DNA of 8,923 nt, from contig JAQVNT010000054.1 of assembly GCA_028702975.1 (NCBI GenBank), positions 1 to 8,923 of the forward strand. The letters run 5' to 3'. The stretch is from Candidatus Delongbacteria bacterium (lineage in GTDB: Bacteria; UBA4055). Below are positions 1 through 6,841 of the stretch, in pieces. The stretch's first letter is position 1. Each line of letters begins with the position of its first letter. Position numbers and translations under genes: made by a program. The notes under the pieces are model-generated. The model had not been told where the DNA came from. It saw only the letters and a list, made by a program, of their open reading frames with translations, and did no database searches.

Positions 1-1332
1 GTTCTGTACTCGCTGGTTGACCACACTCCCGTTTTCAAACTCGCCTATACTCTCATACCGGTCGTAAAAATGTTCAGGGGACAGGGGATGATACTTTTCC
101 TTCTGACTTTTACTCTTTCGGTGATGTCTGCCGTAATGCTCGACTATATTATTTCGGTCAAAGAAGAGAATAAGCAGGATAAAATAGTTAAATTCCTGAT
201 AATTGCCGTGCCTGTGATTTTTGCTGCTGGAATGATAAAATCCTTCGCACTTTCGGGTATGCTTGACCTTTACGGATCAATATTTGAACCTCCGAGAATG
301 CCTTCAGAGGAATATGCCGGCGTGATAAGGAACGGTATAGTCGCGGGAGTATTTCTCATCTCACTTTCACTCACTGCCGTAATTCTGTTTCTGAAGAATA
401 AATTCAGCGCATCAGTTTTCATCACTGTCATCACGGTGCTTTTCTTCATTGACACATACAGGATAAACTCAAAATTCATCAAAACCGTAGATAAAGACGG
501 TCTGGGCATAAAATTCACCGATATCGAACTCACGAAACAGCTCAGGGATCTTGAGGCTAAGGAAGGGTATTTCAGGGTTTTCGACCTTAACATGTTCGGA
601 GCCAACCAGCTCCCGATCCACGGGGTTTCAACTCTTACAGGCTTCCATGATAACGAGCTTAAGTGGTTCAGAAAATTCAGAGGAATAAATGAAGAGGGCG
701 TCAATACGGATGTAAACATTACCTATAATCTGAATAATTACTATGAAAACAATCTTTTAAATCTCGCAGGCGTAAGGTTTTTGATGTATCAGCCGAAAGA
801 CGCGCAGGGTGAGATACTGCCTAACCCGAACTATTTCCCGAGAGCGTTCATCCTTGCAGATCATATGGTTGTAGAAGACGAGGATAAGATCATCGATATT
901 TTGAAGTCGGAATTCGATCCTTTAGAAACCGTTATTCTTGAAAAGAAGCCGGTTCTTGAATTCCAGGATGTTGATTCCGTTGCCGCGGGAGATGTCTTGA
1001 GCTACAAATACACCGGGAACGAGATCGAATTAAAGGTCAGTATGAAAAGGAACGGGATCGTGGTTATGACAGATAATTATTTCCCGTACTGGCATGCTTA
1101 TGATGAAGAGGGGAATGAACTTGAGATATATAAGGCCGACCTCACATTCAGGGCCGTTGAGCTGCCTGAGGGCGAACATGACATCATTTTCAGATACATA
1201 TCAAAACCATACAATATTTCAAAAGTTCTGACATTATTCGGGTTGCTTTTTTCTTTAGTAATCATTATTTTACCGCGTTTAAAAAATGAAAGAATTGGAA
1301 TAGATAAAAACAAAAAAGAGGGAACAAAATGA
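1..1332 (+). CDS. YfhO-family membrane protein, C-terminal part (5' end outside window)
   Basis: The frame is open from base 1, so the ATG at 70 is probably internal and the gene begins before the window; 443 codons are visible. The family consists of large multi-pass membrane proteins of the GT-C glycosyltransferase type; in Firmicutes YfhO proteins are linked to sugar modification of cell-wall polymers, but the role here is unknown. Visible are hydrophobic helices near window residues 28-48, 63-82, 110-130 and 138-153, then a long extracytoplasmic domain with the family-typical 'NYFPRAFIL' and, near the end, 'DNYFPYWHAY' followed by 'VELPEGEHDIIFRY'. A final membrane helix (about 408-425) and a basic tail close it. 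Its stop overlaps the hppA start by four bases (ATGA), so the two are probably co-transcribed and translationally coupled. Family assignment rests on the C-terminal motif pattern. Confidence 0.8.
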   Translation, partial: VLYSLVDHTPVFKLAYTLIPVVKMFRGQGMILFLLTFTLSVMSAVMLDYIISVKEENKQDKIVKFLIIAVPVIFAAGMIKSFALSGMLDLYGSIFEPPRMPSEEYAGVIRNGIVAGVFLISLSLTAVILFLKNKFSASVFITVITVLFFIDTYRINSKFIKTVDKDGLGIKFTDIELTKQLRDLEAKEGYFRVFDLNMFGANQLPIHGVSTLTGFHDNELKWFRKFRGINEEGVNTDVNITYNLNNYYENNLLNLAGVRFLMYQPKDAQGEILPNPNYFPRAFILADHMVVEDEDKIIDILKSEFDPLETVILEKKPVLEFQDVDSVAAGDVLSYKYTGNEIELKVSMKRNGIVVMTDNYFPYWHAYDEEGNELEIYKADLTFRAVELPEGEHDIIFRYISKPYNISKVLTLFGLLFSLVIIILPRLKNERIGIDKNKKEGTK

Positions 1333-3536
1333 TCAACAACCTGTTCTGGCTTGCTCCCGCAGGCTCGGTACTCGCCCTGATCTTCGCTTTTTACTTCTAT
1401 AAAAAGCTTTTGAAGGAAGACGAGGGTACTGACAAAATGAAAAAGATCGCGGCTCATGTCCGCGCAGGAGCGATGGCTTACCTTAAGCAGCAGTATAAGG
1501 TGGTCAGCATCGTATTTATTGTCATGGCCAGTATTTTCGCTGTTATGGCTTATGTTTTAAAGATCCAGAACCCGTGGGTTCCTTTCGCGTTTTTAACCGG
1601 GGGATTCTTTTCAGGTCTTGCAGGATTTTTCGGCATGAAGACGGCTACATATGCGTCCGCAAGGACAGCCTGGGCAGCAAAGAAATCACTTAATGACGGT
1701 CTCAGAGTTGCTTTCAGATCAGGGGCGGTGATGGGACTTGTGGTCGTAGGTTTGGGACTGCTTGATATATCTTTGTGGTTCATTCTTTTGAATCACTTTA
1801 TAGAAAATGCTGATCCGGCTCATAAGGTTCTCGCGATTACTACTACAATGCTTACTTTTGGTATGGGAGCATCAACACAGGCTCTGTTCGCAAGGGTAGG
1901 CGGAGGTATATTCACGAAAGCCGCAGATGTAGGAGCCGACCTTGTAGGTAAAGTTGAAGCCAATATACCTGAAGACGATCCGAGGAACCCCGCTACTATA
2001 GCCGACAATGTGGGTGATAATGTGGGTGATGTTGCCGGAATGGGCGCTGACCTTTACGAATCTTACTGTGGATCAATACTGGCTACCGCTTCTCTCGGAG
2101 CTGCTATCTTTGTTGGGACTGATAATATTGATATGCAGATGAATTTCGTTATTACGCCAATGATAATAGCCGCGATAGGTATCGTTCTTTCCCTGATCGG
2201 AATATTCATGGTCAAAACGAAAGAAGGCGCCAACCAGAGAGAACTTCTGGCTTCTTTAGCTAAAGGCGTGAACATAAGCTCCGTGCTTATTGCTGTTTCA
2301 TCGTACTTTTTGCTCAGATACATCGGTCTTGATAACTATGTTGGAATATGGGGATCGATCATTACCGGTCTTATCACAGGTATCGTTATAGGTAAAGCTA
2401 CCGAGTATTACACTTCTCATTCGTTTAGGCCCACGCAGACCGTTGCCGAGAATGCCAAGACCGGACACGCCACAGTAATCATCTCAGGTATCGGGCTCGG
2501 TATGATGTCCACTGCCATACCTGTTCTCGCGGTATCCGCAGGTATTTTTCTTGCGTTCATGTTCGCGGCTTCATGGGATCCCGCAAATATTACAATGGGA
2601 TTATACGGGATCGGAATAGCGGCCGTGGGTATGCTTTCTACTCTGGGCATCACTCTTGCCACTGACGCGTACGGCCCGATAGCGGACAACGCGGGCGGCA
2701 ACGCCGAAATGAGCGGTCTCGGCCCTGAAGTTAGAAAAAGAACCGACGCTCTGGACGCACTGGGCAACACGACCGCGGCGACAGGAAAAGGATTCGCGAT
2801 CGGTTCAGCCGCTCTTACTGCACTCGCACTGCTCGCATCTTATGTTGACGAGATAAAGATCGCTATGTTAAGAATAGCTGAATCTAAAGGAGTCGAAGCA
2901 ATACTTGATAAAGCGGGTAATATCGCAGTTGAATCAGCAAAACTTGGTGATTTTATGACCCATTTCAATGTTACCCTTATGAACCCGATCGTACTCATCG
3001 GTATTTTGATCGGGGCCATGATGGCTTTCATGTTCAGCGGTCTTACAATGATGGCTGTGGGAAGAGCCGCCGGAGCGATGGTGGATGAAGTAAGAAGACA
3101 GTTCAGGGAGATCAAAGGCATCATGGACGGATCGGGAGAGCCGGATTACGCGCGCTGCGTAGCGATCTCCACTAAAGGCGCTCAGAAGGAGATGATGCTT
3201 CCGTCACTGCTCGCTATTATAATCCCTATTCTTACGGGCTGGTTATTCGGCGTGGCAGGCGTCATGGGACTTCTGATAGGAGGAACTTCATCAGGTTTCG
3301 TTCTAGCTATATTCATGGCTAATTCAGGCGGAGCATGGGACAACGCAAAGAAATACATCGAGGAAGGCAATCTGGGCGGAAAAGGTTCGGACGCGCATAA
3401 AGCAGCTGTCACAGGCGATACAGTCGGAGATCCTTTCAAAGATACTTCGGGACCTTCATTAAATATTCTTATAAAGCTTATGAGCATGGTATCGATCGTG
3501 ATGGTCGGACTGACCGTTGGATACAGCTTATTCTAG
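1329..3536 (+). CDS. hppA: K+-dependent membrane-bound pyrophosphatase, probably Na+-pumping
   Basis: This integral membrane pump couples hydrolysis of pyrophosphate to export of Na+ and/or H+. At 735 aa it is full length for the family (about 700-770). The substrate site is intact: DVGADLVGKVE at 200-210, DNVGDNVGD at 226-234, DAYGPIADNAGGNAEM at 446-461, and GDTVGDPFKDTSGPS at 696-710. The segment GNTTAATGKG (479-488) has Ala483 and Gly486 where K+-independent H+ pumps have Lys and Thr, so K+ dependence is likely. Glu244 in 'ADLYESY' sits at the position of the gating Glu of Na+ pumps (as in Thermotoga maritima), one helix turn from that of plant H+ pumps. Na+ transport is therefore favoured, but dual Na+/H+ or K+-dependent H+ pumping cannot be excluded by eye. 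The start overlaps the yfhO-like stop (ATGA) and has a GAGGG ribosome site just upstream. Confidence 0.96.
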   Translation: MINNLFWLAPAGSVLALIFAFYFYKKLLKEDEGTDKMKKIAAHVRAGAMAYLKQQYKVVSIVFIVMASIFAVMAYVLKIQNPWVPFAFLTGGFFSGLAGFFGMKTATYASARTAWAAKKSLNDGLRVAFRSGAVMGLVVVGLGLLDISLWFILLNHFIENADPAHKVLAITTTMLTFGMGASTQALFARVGGGIFTKAADVGADLVGKVEANIPEDDPRNPATIADNVGDNVGDVAGMGADLYESYCGSILATASLGAAIFVGTDNIDMQMNFVITPMIIAAIGIVLSLIGIFMVKTKEGANQRELLASLAKGVNISSVLIAVSSYFLLRYIGLDNYVGIWGSIITGLITGIVIGKATEYYTSHSFRPTQTVAENAKTGHATVIISGIGLGMMSTAIPVLAVSAGIFLAFMFAASWDPANITMGLYGIGIAAVGMLSTLGITLATDAYGPIADNAGGNAEMSGLGPEVRKRTDALDALGNTTAATGKGFAIGSAALTALALLASYVDEIKIAMLRIAESKGVEAILDKAGNIAVESAKLGDFMTHFNVTLMNPIVLIGILIGAMMAFMFSGLTMMAVGRAAGAMVDEVRRQFREIKGIMDGSGEPDYARCVAISTKGAQKEMMLPSLLAIIIPILTGWLFGVAGVMGLLIGGTSSGFVLAIFMANSGGAWDNAKKYIEEGNLGGKGSDAHKAAVTGDTVGDPFKDTSGPSLNILIKLMSMVSIVMVGLTVGYSLF

Positions 3537-3544
3537 ATAAAATT

Positions 3545-3571
3545 AAAAACCCCCGAATTTCGGGGGTTTTT
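3545..3571. terminator. Bidirectional rho-independent terminator between convergent genes
   Basis: This is a perfect 27-base palindrome: AAAAACCCCCGAA, a central T, then TTCGGGGGTTTTT. It lies between the hppA stop (3536) and the mscS-like stop (3576, minus strand). The GC stem is flanked by A and T runs, so it forms a hairpin with a U tract in both directions; the plus-strand U tract continues as TGTTTTT. It can serve both converging operons. Confidence 0.93.
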
Positions 3572-3575
3572 GTTT

Positions 3576-4634
3576 TTACAGGTCTTTCTTGTATATAGTC
3601 TGCGTCGGGAAAGCGAACTCTAGTTTGCTGTCATTGAATTTATGGAGTATCTCAAGGTTAACTTTCGACTGAACCGCCAGAATATCTGCACCCGGTCTTA
3701 TGTAGTAAATAAAAAGTATGCCTAAGTTGAAATCACCGAAGTTGTTGAATGACACGATCCTGTCGGGCATTAATGAATCCTGATTCGCATCCACGATCCC
3801 GTTGAGTATATTCATAGCAAGCTCCATCCTGTCCGGCGGCGTGTCGTATGTTAAACCGAGGTTGATAACGACCTTCCTGTGCGGCTCGGCGGATATGTTC
3901 TCTATGCTTGATTCGGCGAATCTGGAGTTCGGCAGAGTTATGATCCTGTTCGCAAGTGTCTTTATCCGGGTACTTCTTATTCCAACCTCTGTTACGAAGC
4001 CGTCATTGCCGTCTATAATCACCCTGTCGCCTATCTTGAAAGGTTTATCGATGAATATCATCACACCGCCGAAGACGTTCTTCACCGTGTCCTGCGCGGC
4101 AAGAGCCAGAGCCAGGCCGCCGATCCCGAGACCCGCGATAAGCGCCATTATATCGAATCCCGCGTTATCGAGCCCTACGATCACTCCGAGTATCCAGAGA
4201 ATGCTTTTGAGAGCTTTACGCAGAACCGGGACTATCTGATCGTCAAAAGTGTTTTCAGTTTTTTCAGTAAGCGGTATAATAAGTTCGGAAAATATTGCGT
4301 CCACCGCTCTGACTAAAAGCCAGGTGATCGTCCAGATGAGAAGAAAAGTGAAAGTATGATTCATAAAAGTATCGACATTAACAGTAAAATGCAGTCTGCT
4401 GAATCCTGTCCACGCACCCAGAACTATGATAGAGAATATGACAGGTTTTTCGATCATTTCGATCAGAGCATCGTCGAGAGTATTCTTCGTCTTTGCGGTC
4501 AGTTTCTTTACGACCCCTTTGAACAGCCAGTAGATGATCTTGGACAATACATAACCGCCGATGAGGAAAAGGAGAGAATAGAGCCAGTTTTCAGCAGTAT
4601 TGCCGTAAAATTCTTTTGAAAAAAATCCGTTCAT
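3576..4634 (-). CDS. MscS-family small-conductance mechanosensitive channel
   Basis: A 352-aa channel of the MscS superfamily, expected to open under membrane tension and release solutes on hypo-osmotic shock. Five hydrophobic segments are visible (about 17-37, 62-78, 92-112, 141-158, 161-192), two more than E. coli MscS. The last is the Gly/Ala-rich pore helix ('ALIAGLGIGGLALALAAQD', about 164-182) leading into 'NVFGGVMIF'. It is followed by the MscS beta domain 'FKIGDRVIIDGNDGFVTEVG' (199-218) and the family signature 'RIITLPNSRF' (230-239). A mixed alpha/beta cytoplasmic domain fills the C-terminus. A GAGGT ribosome site about six bases before ATG supports the start. It is the last gene of the four-gene minus-strand unit, 19 nt after the SagB-type gene, and ends at the shared terminator. 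Confidence 0.93.
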   Translation of the reverse strand: MNGFFSKEFYGNTAENWLYSLLFLIGGYVLSKIIYWLFKGVVKKLTAKTKNTLDDALIEMIEKPVIFSIIVLGAWTGFSRLHFTVNVDTFMNHTFTFLLIWTITWLLVRAVDAIFSELIIPLTEKTENTFDDQIVPVLRKALKSILWILGVIVGLDNAGFDIMALIAGLGIGGLALALAAQDTVKNVFGGVMIFIDKPFKIGDRVIIDGNDGFVTEVGIRSTRIKTLANRIITLPNSRFAESSIENISAEPHRKVVINLGLTYDTPPDRMELAMNILNGIVDANQDSLMPDRIVSFNNFGDFNLGILFIYYIRPGADILAVQSKVNLEILHKFNDSKLEFAFPTQTIYKKDL

Positions 4635-4653
4635 AATTACCTCATAAAATTAT

Positions 4654-5406
4654 TTACACTTTACCTACCGGAGCCATATAAACGCAGAATTCGTCCTTTC
4701 CGTCCACGCTCAAAAACGAATCAGCTTCCTTCTGGCTGTACGCGCCTATTCCGCAGGTTCCGCATCCGACTGCTTCACACGCAAGATAAAGGTTCTGGCA
4801 GAGATGTCCGGCGTCAATTGCTATCAGCTTTGCTGAAGCGTCTATGTATCTCCATTCGGTCCTATAGGGTATCGCTGTCCAGATAAAATAAACTCCGGCT
4901 TTCCAAAACTGCCCCATGGTAGCTGAATCGAGTTCTTTTTCCATGCCTTTCACATATTTTCTTTCAAGGCAGACCGCATGTTCTAAAGGCAGATAACGGT
5001 ATAGTCCTTTATCGATCCCTTCAACATTCCACACGAAAAGGTAAGTCTCGAAAGGATGCCTGGCGCCGCCTGAAGGAACAGTTCTGAAGGAATGTCTTCC
5101 CGAATTCTTTTTTACTCCCTGGGTCGCATACAGCAGAAATGAAAGCTCTTCAAAGCTTATGATATCGTTTGTATATTTCCGCCTGCTTTGCCTCTGCAGG
5201 ATCGCTTCTTTAAGGGAAATATCGCCTATACCTTTACATTCTTCAGGCTTTAGCATTTTTATCACTGTGCCCCGTTTCGATGTGTAGGGTTTTTCCATAG
5301 GCGGAACCGGAATTTTCTTTGCCTGATCCGAGCTGTCGAACTCAAGAACATCCCAGTTCGACTTCAGAAATTTTCTGTCTCTTTTTAATTTTAAGCTTCC
5401 TGTCAT
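4654..5406 (-). CDS. SagB/ThcOx-type FMN-dependent nitroreductase-like oxidoreductase
   Basis: A 250-aa protein of the nitroreductase superfamily, SagB-type. Such enzymes bind FMN; in biosynthetic clusters SagB proteins oxidise azolines to azoles on peptides, but many occur alone with unknown substrates. Visible are 'RQSRRKY' (72-78, the usual phosphate-contacting Arg-Ser-x-Arg element near the N-terminus), 'PSGGARHPFE' (111-120, typical of the SagB group), a central 'AIDAGHLCQNLYLACEAVG' helix (196-214) and 'GCGTCGIGAY' (214-223) near the FMN site. No YcaO cyclodehydratase, precursor peptide or transporter is adjacent, so a role in peptide modification is not supported here. A GGGGG ribosome site precedes ATG at about seven bases. 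It lies 22 nt after dgkA and 19 nt before the mscS-like gene. Confidence 0.88.
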   Translation of the reverse strand: MTGSLKLKRDRKFLKSNWDVLEFDSSDQAKKIPVPPMEKPYTSKRGTVIKMLKPEECKGIGDISLKEAILQRQSRRKYTNDIISFEELSFLLYATQGVKKNSGRHSFRTVPSGGARHPFETYLFVWNVEGIDKGLYRYLPLEHAVCLERKYVKGMEKELDSATMGQFWKAGVYFIWTAIPYRTEWRYIDASAKLIAIDAGHLCQNLYLACEAVGCGTCGIGAYSQKEADSFLSVDGKDEFCVYMAPVGKV

Positions 5407-5428
5407 TGCATACCCCCGTATTTTATGA

Positions 5429-5803
5429 TCAAAATTTTGGAATGAAAATTATAAGCCCGATGACTACGGATATGCTTGCAGCAACCAGTACTGCAGCGGC
5501 GCAAATGTCTTTTATCGTCCCTATAGCTTGATCGAATTCGGGAGACAGATAGTCCGCTATTCTTTCAACTGCGGAGTTTAATATCTCTGCCATGATTACG
5601 AACCCTGAAGCAAGTACGATATGGATCCATTCGTGGCCGGATATTTTAAAGAAACATCCGAGAAAAATAATTATTATAAGTATGATAAGCTGAATTCTGA
5701 AATTGGCTTCTTCTTTGACCATAGTAACAAATCCTTTTGATGCGAATCTGAAACTGTTTAATCTTTTTACTATGAAATTTCCCTCTGACTTTCTGCTGTT
5801 CAT
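5429..5803 (-). CDS. dgkA: DgkA-type small integral membrane lipid kinase (diacylglycerol or undecaprenol kinase)
   Basis: At 124 aa this has the normal size of the trimeric DgkA kinases, which phosphorylate diacylglycerol (Gram-negative type) or undecaprenol (Firmicute type) at the inner membrane. The family signature is present: an N-terminal amphipathic 'EEANFRIQL' (31-39), then 'AEILNSAVE' (72-80), where Glu73, Asn76 and Glu80 match the spacing of E. coli Glu69, Asn72 and Glu76, then 'IKDICAAAVLV' (97-107). Three membrane helices are evident (about 37-52, 57-76, 101-121). Which lipid is used cannot be read from sequence. Its AGGAG ribosome site (5813-5817) overlaps the stop codon of the upstream PAP2 gene, suggesting coupled translation. 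A kinase next to a lipid phosphatase suggests a phosphorylation cycle on a shared lipid. Confidence 0.92.
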   Translation of the reverse strand: MNSRKSEGNFIVKRLNSFRFASKGFVTMVKEEANFRIQLIILIIIIFLGCFFKISGHEWIHIVLASGFVIMAEILNSAVERIADYLSPEFDQAIGTIKDICAAAVLVAASISVVIGLIIFIPKF

Positions 5804-5815
5804 TATATTTTTCTC

Positions 5816-6538
5816 CTAGAAATTACAGATCAAAGTTAAGCCGAACTTATCTTCGGAAATGTCCGGCAGCAGGTTTGTTTTTCTTTCGGCAGTACCGAAA
5901 GGATGCCAGTTCTCAAGCGGCCTGAACCTGTAAACCAGATTCGCGCAGAGCATACCTATGCCGGCTCCTGCAAGAACATCTCCAGTCCAGTGCTTGTTGT
6001 GAACGATGCGCAGCGCGCCTGTCCCTGCGGCGAGAACGAATCCGCTGTATGCGGCCAAGCTGCTCGAGCCTCTGTACTCGTGCCAGAGGATCATTGCGTT
6101 CGTGAAGGCTATGTTCGTGTGATTCGAGGGGAACGACAGCCTGTCTTCTCCGTCCGGACGCAGTTTGTCCGTCGTATATTTGAGGCTCTGCACGACCGCC
6201 TGGGACGCCATGTTCGCTATAACTGTGTACTTAAAACGGTCAAAGAATGTGTTTTCCGCCTTTACCCCGAACATATCGAACAGGAAAACACCTGCTCCCG
6301 GAGCAAGAGCGGTGAAATCGTCTATATCCCTGCCGAAACTGCTGTCGGTAAATTCTGCAATGTCGGACTGCAGATCTTTTTCGATTCTACTTCCGCTGAT
6401 GAAAGATCCTGAAGCGATGAGAACGACAGGCGTTATACAGGCAGAAACCGGAATTTCCGACCTGGTGCTGTCCTGCTGAGAGTGTATTTGGCTTGCGATC
6501 AGCATTATCATCAAAATATGGGCGGTTCTAAAAAACAA
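5816..6538 (-). CDS. PAP2-family lipid phosphatase with N-terminal signal sequence (TTG start)
   Basis: A 240-aa PAP2 (type 2 phosphatidic acid phosphatase) protein. All three catalytic motifs are intact: K120-x6-R127-P128, the PSNH form of motif 2 (137-140) and R177-x5-H183-x3-D187. His140 and His183 would be the phospho-acceptor and general acid. Likely substrates are undecaprenyl pyrophosphate, phosphatidate or phosphatidylglycerophosphate; these cannot be separated by eye. The N-terminus is a hydrophobic signal or anchor up to about residue 19, and the protein ends in 'FGLTLICNF'. The start is TTG, chosen because GGGGAG (6544-6549) lies five bases before it; the next possible starts, ATGs about ten codons in, lack such a site. 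It is first in the minus-strand unit, directly behind a good promoter. Confidence 0.9.
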   Translation of the reverse strand: MFFRTAHILMIMLIASQIHSQQDSTRSEIPVSACITPVVLIASGSFISGSRIEKDLQSDIAEFTDSSFGRDIDDFTALAPGAGVFLFDMFGVKAENTFFDRFKYTVIANMASQAVVQSLKYTTDKLRPDGEDRLSFPSNHTNIAFTNAMILWHEYRGSSSLAAYSGFVLAAGTGALRIVHNKHWTGDVLAGAGIGMLCANLVYRFRPLENWHPFGTAERKTNLLPDISEDKFGLTLICNF

Positions 6539-6564
6539 AATAACTCCCCAAAATATCGGCCGTA

Positions 6565-6593
6565 AATATACGATATTGTCAGGATTAAATCAA
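6565..6593 (-). promoter_or_regulatory. Sigma70-type promoter of the PAP2-dgkA-sagB-like-mscS unit
   Basis: On the minus strand TTGATT (6588-6593) is followed after exactly 17 bases by TATATT (6565-6570). Transcription would start near 6558, about 20 bases before the TTG start codon, leaving a short leader that carries the GGGGAG ribosome site. Four closely spaced genes follow. Confidence 0.65.
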
Positions 6594-6611
6594 TAGATTA
6601 TGAACTTCAGA

Positions 6612-6767
6612 TCAAAGCTGTTTTTTTATACGGTCAAATTTATAAAGGCACTTGAGGTACGGATCGGAGTTGATAATATCAATGGTGATCCATGCAGCAG
6701 TTGTTCGGACCCTTGGATGCCGAAAATAACATTCCTTGTAAAAAACGAATACCGGCGGTCAGGTCAT
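6612..6767 (-). pseudogene. Possible gene remnant at the distal end of the cassette array
   Basis: Just past the outer edge of the left attC-like site an ATG (6765-6767) is followed by one codon and an in-frame TGA (6759-6761). The same frame is then open for 48 codons to the TGA at 6612-6614. The peptide ends 'DIINSDPYLKCLYKFDR', then 'IKKQL', which looks like real protein. I recognise no family. It could be the decayed first gene of a third cassette whose own 3' site has been lost, or the 3' end of an older gene cut by the array, or chance. The rest of the interval between the PAP2 start and the array holds only the PAP2 promoter. Confidence 0.25.
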
Positions 6768-6770
6768 TGT

Positions 6771-6841
6771 AGCTAACGGTCATGGCTATAAGCGAACAAG
6801 GGAAATATAAAAAGGGATTAGTCATTTCGCCAATGTTATGC
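6771..6841 (-). repeat. attC-like cassette recombination site A (distal)
   Basis: This 71-bp element reads on the minus strand from GCATAAC (R''-like) to GTTAGCT (R'-like). On the plus strand it starts TAACGGTCATGGC and ends CCAATGTTA, the same ends as the site at 7756-7825. It also shares AAGC and ACAAGG in the left half, while the middle differs. Imperfect inverted ends (AAC-ATTGG against CCAT-GACC-GTT) leave four unpaired bases on one side, like the extrahelical bases of attC hairpins. The lipoprotein gene stops 66 bases before it. Agreement with the textbook GTTRRRY core is partial. Confidence 0.7.

Noticed and set aside
3802..4239. A 145-codon plus-strand open frame opposite the mscS-like gene
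   Set aside because: It is antisense to a clearly conserved channel domain and lacks family resemblance or a start signal.
5903..6412. A 169-codon plus-strand open frame opposite the PAP2 gene
   Set aside because: It is fully antisense to a gene with three intact catalytic motifs; its arginine- and cysteine-rich content looks like a shadow of that coding strand.
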